This document shows, piece by piece, positions 4,763-7,815 of a stretch of 7,815 nucleotides of DNA. The DNA is taken from positions 1 to 7,815 of the forward strand of contig JAUVNM010000076.1 in NCBI GenBank assembly GCA_030599705.1, written 5' to 3'. Made by a program: the position numbers and the translations under genes. This DNA is from Gammaproteobacteria bacterium. Lineage in GTDB: Bacteria; Pseudomonadota; Gammaproteobacteria; UBA9214. Under the pieces are notes generated by a model, which was given only the letters and a program-made list of their open reading frames with translations, did not search any database and was not told the origin of the DNA. Each line of letters starts with the position of its first letter. Position 1 is the stretch's first letter.

Positions 4763-7141
4763 ATGAAATTCAGCGAACAATGGTTGCGGGAATGGGTTGA
4801 TCCACCGGTCTCGACGGAGGAGCTGGTGGAACAGCTCACCATGGCCGGGCTGGAGGTTGATGCCGTCGAGCCGGCCGGTGCCAGCGCCGCTGGCGTGGTC
4901 GTGGGCGAGGTGCTTTCCGTGGGGCCGCACCCGGATGCCGACAAGCTGCGCGTTTGCAGCGTGGACGCAGGCCAGGAGGGGCCATTGCAGATTGTCTGCG
5001 GCGCAGCCAACGTGCGCGCCGGGGGCAAGTACCCGCTGGCACTCATCGGTGCCCGGCTCCCGGGTGACCTGAAGATAAAGAAGTCAAAGCTGCGCGGTGT
5101 CGAGTCGCACGGTATGCTGTGCTCGGCGCGTGAACTGGGCATGGGTGATGACCGCCAGGGTTTGCTGGAATTGCCCGATGCGGCCGTAACCGGTACTGGC
5201 CTGCAGGACCTGCTGGGACTGGATGACCACATGATCGAGCTGGATCTCACGCCAAACCGGGGCGACTGCCTCGGTGTCGAGGGTATCGCGCGCGAGGTCG
5301 GCGCGCTGACGCGATGTCCGGTGACAGCCATCGCCATCGACCCGGTGCCGGATGCCATTGCGGACCGGTTTGACATCGATGTCCAGGCCCCGGAGGCCTG
5401 TCCGCGTTACCTTGGGCGTGTCATCCGGGGGGTTGATCCGGGCGCATCCACCCCGTTGTGGATGCAGGAAAAACTGCGGCGCGGTGGGCTGCGCAGCATC
5501 GACCCGGTGGTGGATGTGACCAACTATGTGTTGCTGGAACTGGGCCAGCCCATGCACGCCTTCGACCGCGACCGGCTCAGCGGTGGTATCTGTGTCCGCT
5601 ATGCCCGTGACGGTGAGGAACTGACCCTGCTGGATGAGCGTTGCGTGTCACTTGGCAGTGACACCCTGGTCATAGCCGATCACCAGAAGACGCTGGCGAT
5701 CGCCGGCGTCATGGGCGGCGTCGATTCCGGCATCAGTGAAAGCACAACCGACCTGTTCCTGGAGTGCGCCTGGTTTGCACCGGAGGTGATAGCCGGGCGG
5801 GCGCGACAATACGCGATGCACACCGATTCATCGCACCGCTTTGAACGCGGCGTGGACTTCGAGCTGCAGCACCGCGCCATGCAGCGTGCGACCCGGTTGC
5901 TGCAGGACATTACCGGCGGGCAGGCCGGTCCGGTTGTCGAGGTGGTTGCCGCTGCACAGCTGCCGGCACGTGACCCGATTACCCTGAGAAATGCACGGAT
6001 CAGCCGTGTCCTCGGCCTGGCGCCGGATGCCGACGTCGTTACTGACATTCTTGAACGGCTGGGTATGCAGGTGGCAGTGATGGATGAGGGCTGGCAAGTC
6101 ACACCCCCGTCATTCCGTTTTGATATCACCATCGAGGCGGACCTGGTCGAGGAAATTGGTCGTGTCTATGGCTATGACCGGCTGCCGTCTTGCGCGCTGA
6201 CCGGCGCGCTGGAAATGCAGGCCGCACCCGATTCCGGGGTGAGCATCGACCGGTTGTCGGTAGCGCTGGTGGATCGGGGTTACCAGGAAGCGATCACCTA
6301 CAGCTTTGTGGACCCGTCATTGCAGTCGGTATTGAACCCTGGTAGCCGGCCGGTATCACTCGCCAACCCGATTTCGTCGGAGCTTGCGGATATGCGTACC
6401 AGTCTCTGGCCGGGCCTGTTGACTGCCTTGCAGCATAATCGCAAGCGTCAGGTCAGTCGCCTGCGACTGTTCGAGCACGGCCTGAGGTTTCGTGCGCAAG
6501 ACAATGAAATCATACAGGATGACGTGATCGGTGGCGTTCTTTCCGGTGACCGGCACCCGGAGCACTGGGACGGGAAACCAGAGCCGGTCGATTTCTATGA
6601 TATGCGTAGTCATGTGGAAACGCTGGTGTCATTGTCCGGCCAGATTGCGCATTGCCAATTTGTACAGGGGGCGCATCCGGCCCTGCACCCGGGGCAAACC
6701 GCAGTGATACATCTGCATGGCAGGGATGTCGGTTGGCTCGGCCGGATTCATCCGGAGATTGCCAGCAGTCATGACCTGGATCCGGATACATTCCTGTTCG
6801 AGCTTGAAGTTGCCGCCCTGAAAAATGCAGCGCCCGTGCATTTCCAGGAGCTTTCCCGCTATCCCTCCATTCGCCGTGACCTTGCCGTGGTGGTCAACAG
6901 TGAACTGCCGGCTGGCGAGCTGGAAACAGCCGTCAAGGGGCTCGGGGGCGAACTCCTCAGGGGCATGGTGATATTCGATGTCTACCAGGGGAAAGGGGTA
7001 GAAACAGGGCGAAAAAGCATCGCTTTTGGCTTGATTCTACAGGATTCTTCCCGCACACTAACAGATAAAGATGTCGAGGCGGTTGTCACCCGGGTGACCG
7101 ACGGTCTCAGCGAAAAATTCGGGGCACAATTAAGAGAGTAA
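4763..7141 (+). CDS. pheT: Phenylalanine-tRNA ligase beta subunit
   Basis: Beta subunit of PheRS; it binds tRNA-Phe, edits Tyr-tRNA-Phe and completes the alpha2-beta2 enzyme with PheS. The product has 792 residues (E. coli 795). Domains in order: N-terminal MKFSEQWLREWV; EMAP/OB-like tRNA-binding domain (about 40-150) with GPHPDADKLRVC and SHGMLCSARELG; TPNRGDCLGVEGIARE (163-178); B3/B4 editing domain (about 210-385) with VVDVTNYVLLELGQPMHAFD and AIAGVMGG; B5 domain (about 403-475) with VEEIGRVYGYDRLP; catalytic-like core (about 490-690); C-terminal FDX-ACB anticodon-binding domain (about 695-792) with SRYPSIRRDLAVVV. The ATG has only a weak TTAGG (4747-4751) upstream, possibly because the repeat in the preceding gap displaced the usual coupling to pheS. 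ihfA follows after five bases. Confidence 0.98.
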   Translation: MKFSEQWLREWVDPPVSTEELVEQLTMAGLEVDAVEPAGASAAGVVVGEVLSVGPHPDADKLRVCSVDAGQEGPLQIVCGAANVRAGGKYPLALIGARLPGDLKIKKSKLRGVESHGMLCSARELGMGDDRQGLLELPDAAVTGTGLQDLLGLDDHMIELDLTPNRGDCLGVEGIAREVGALTRCPVTAIAIDPVPDAIADRFDIDVQAPEACPRYLGRVIRGVDPGASTPLWMQEKLRRGGLRSIDPVVDVTNYVLLELGQPMHAFDRDRLSGGICVRYARDGEELTLLDERCVSLGSDTLVIADHQKTLAIAGVMGGVDSGISESTTDLFLECAWFAPEVIAGRARQYAMHTDSSHRFERGVDFELQHRAMQRATRLLQDITGGQAGPVVEVVAAAQLPARDPITLRNARISRVLGLAPDADVVTDILERLGMQVAVMDEGWQVTPPSFRFDITIEADLVEEIGRVYGYDRLPSCALTGALEMQAAPDSGVSIDRLSVALVDRGYQEAITYSFVDPSLQSVLNPGSRPVSLANPISSELADMRTSLWPGLLTALQHNRKRQVSRLRLFEHGLRFRAQDNEIIQDDVIGGVLSGDRHPEHWDGKPEPVDFYDMRSHVETLVSLSGQIAHCQFVQGAHPALHPGQTAVIHLHGRDVGWLGRIHPEIASSHDLDPDTFLFELEVAALKNAAPVHFQELSRYPSIRRDLAVVVNSELPAGELETAVKGLGGELLRGMVIFDVYQGKGVETGRKSIAFGLILQDSSRTLTDKDVEAVVTRVTDGLSEKFGAQLRE

Positions 7142-7146
7142 GAAGA

Positions 7147-7446
7147 ATGGCACTGACGAAAGCCGATATGGCAGAAAAGCTGTTTGAAGAACTCGGACTC
7201 AACAAGCGCGAGGCCAAGGAACTGGTGGAACTATTCTTTGAGGAGGTTCGCGCGGCTCTGGAACACGGCCGGCAGGTCAAGCTTTCCGGATTCGGGAATT
7301 TTGATCTGCGCGAGAAAAACGAACGGCCCGGGCGCAATCCCAAAACCGGCGAAGAGATACCCATTTCAGCACGCCGCGTCGTCACTTTCAGGTCGGGTCA
7401 GAAACTCAAGGCAAGGGTAGAGGCCTATGCTGGAAGCGAGCAATAA
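7147..7446 (+). CDS. ihfA: Integration host factor subunit alpha
   Basis: DNA-bending nucleoid protein that pairs with IHF-beta (not in the window) and assists site-specific recombination, transcription and replication. At 99 residues it matches E. coli. It starts MALTKADMAEKLFEELGLNK; the helical dimerisation body covers about 1-45, GFGNF (48-52) begins the beta sheet, and the DNA-clasping arm contains RNPKTGE with the intercalating proline P65. The family signature GFGNFDLREKNERPGRNPKTG is intact. It lies five bases behind pheT, as in E. coli, with only a purine-rich GAGAGTAAGAAG as ribosome binding region, which suggests translational coupling. The alpha (not beta or HU) assignment rests on the pheT neighbour and on the sequence. 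Confidence 0.97.
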   Translation: MALTKADMAEKLFEELGLNKREAKELVELFFEEVRAALEHGRQVKLSGFGNFDLREKNERPGRNPKTGEEIPISARRVVTFRSGQKLKARVEAYAGSEQ

Positions 7447-7783
7447 CGACGAGCTTCCTCCCATACCCGGTAAACGCTATTTCACCATCGGTGAAGTAAG
7501 CGACCTGTGTGGCGTCAAGCCGCATGTCCTGCGTTACTGGGAGCAGGAGTTTCCGCAACTCAAGCCGGTAAAGCGTCGCGGCAATCGCCGCTATTATCAG
7601 CGCCAGGATGTGTTGATGATCAGGCAGATCCGCAGCCTGTTATACGAGCAGGGCTTTACTATCGGGGGTGCCCGGCAAAAGATGTCCGGTGAAGATGCCC
7701 GGGAAGATGTCACCCAGAGTCAGCAGATCGTCCACCAGGTACGACTCGAGCTCGAGGAAGTATTGCAGTTGCTGAGGCGGTAA
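7427..7783 (+). CDS. MerR-family transcriptional regulator
   Basis: A 118-residue protein with an N-terminal MerR winged helix-turn-helix: after a short leader, YFTIGEVSDLCGV (18-30), the recognition segment KPHVLRYWEQEFPQL (31-45), the wing RRGNRRYY (50-57), then DVLMIRQIRSLLYEQGFTI (61-79). A short hydrophilic C-terminal helix rich in Gln, Glu and Leu (about 95-118) probably forms the dimer coiled coil. There is no cysteine-bearing effector domain of the metal or redox sensors (its one cysteine is C28 in the helix-turn-helix), and it is shorter than they are, so the signal is unknown. It overlaps the end of ihfA by 20 bases, with AGAGG (7419-7423) before the ATG, so it is co-transcribed. 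A MerR gene directly after ihfA is common in Pseudomonas and relatives, but I know of no established function or gene name. Confidence 0.92.
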   Translation: MLEASNNDELPPIPGKRYFTIGEVSDLCGVKPHVLRYWEQEFPQLKPVKRRGNRRYYQRQDVLMIRQIRSLLYEQGFTIGGARQKMSGEDAREDVTQSQQIVHQVRLELEEVLQLLRR

Positions 7784-7803
7784 CCTGGATCTCCCCGGGT
7801 TCC

Positions 7804-7812
7804 TGATATAAT
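7804..7812 (+). promoter_or_regulatory. Extended -10 promoter element for a downstream gene
   Basis: TGATATAAT matches the extended -10 consensus TGnTATAAT exactly. No TTGACA-like -35 is found 16-18 bases upstream, which is acceptable for an extended -10 promoter. It lies 21 bases behind the MerR-type gene and points out of the window. From memory, a tRNA-Pro gene often follows this regulator in related bacteria, so a stable RNA is the likely target, but it is not in the window. Confidence 0.45.
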
Positions 7813-7815
7813 TCC

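Noticed and set aside
4610..4930. Minus-strand open frame over the pheS-pheT gap
   Set aside because: It is a translation of the CTCTGTG repeat (LCVLCG-type product) fused to antisense pheT.
4747..5557. Minus-strand open frames antisense to pheT (4747-5376 and 5084-5557)
   Set aside because: They overlap an intact pheT and have biased composition with no recognisable motif.

Overview
The window carries a conserved translation operon on the + strand, in the order thrS, infC, rpmI, rplT, pheS, pheT, ihfA, merR-type regulator. This order, the high GC content, ihfA directly behind pheT, and protein lengths close to E. coli (ThrRS 642, L20 119, PheT 792, IHF-alpha 99 residues) point to a gammaproteobacterium. 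The Pseudomonas/Chromatiales-like side is likely because a MerR gene follows ihfA, but I cannot name the genus from this sequence alone.

Layout. Positions 1-90 hold sequence I cannot assign. It ends abruptly at 91, where the 3' half of a tRNA-Val(GAC) begins at the first base of the anticodon loop and runs through CCA at 135. The 5' half of the tRNA is absent. This is the expected scar of a tyrosine-recombinase element integrated in a tRNA gene, with the element lying to the left. After a 125-base leader come thrS (261-2189) and, three bases later, infC (2193-2717), which starts on the rare codon ATC. A good sigma70-like promoter (TTGAGA-17-TAAAAT) lies inside the 3' end of thrS and probably serves infC-rpmI-rplT. 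rpmI and rplT follow, then a strong intrinsic terminator (3366-3396). The 256-base rplT-pheS gap also holds an AT-rich patch and a REP-like palindromic repeat (3439-3559). pheS most likely starts at GTG 3598, downstream of that repeat. pheS and pheT are separated by 145 bases holding a second, unrelated palindrome built from a 9-base periodic CACAGAG/CTCTGTG unit. pheT, ihfA and the MerR-type gene are tightly packed (5-base gap, then a 20-base overlap). A perfect extended -10 (TGATATAAT) at the right edge suggests a promoter for a gene just outside.

How the genes work together. ThrRS and PheRS (alpha and beta subunits) charge tRNAs, IF3 selects the initiator tRNA and start codon, L35 and L20 build the 50S subunit, and IHF-alpha is a DNA-bending chromosome protein made with half of IHF. 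The MerR-type protein is an uncharacterised regulator. The coding part is ordinary. The points worth a second look are the tRNA-Val integration scar, the rare infC start, the internal promoter, and the two different dispersed palindromes inserted in the spacers of an essential operon. I found no novel multi-gene system.
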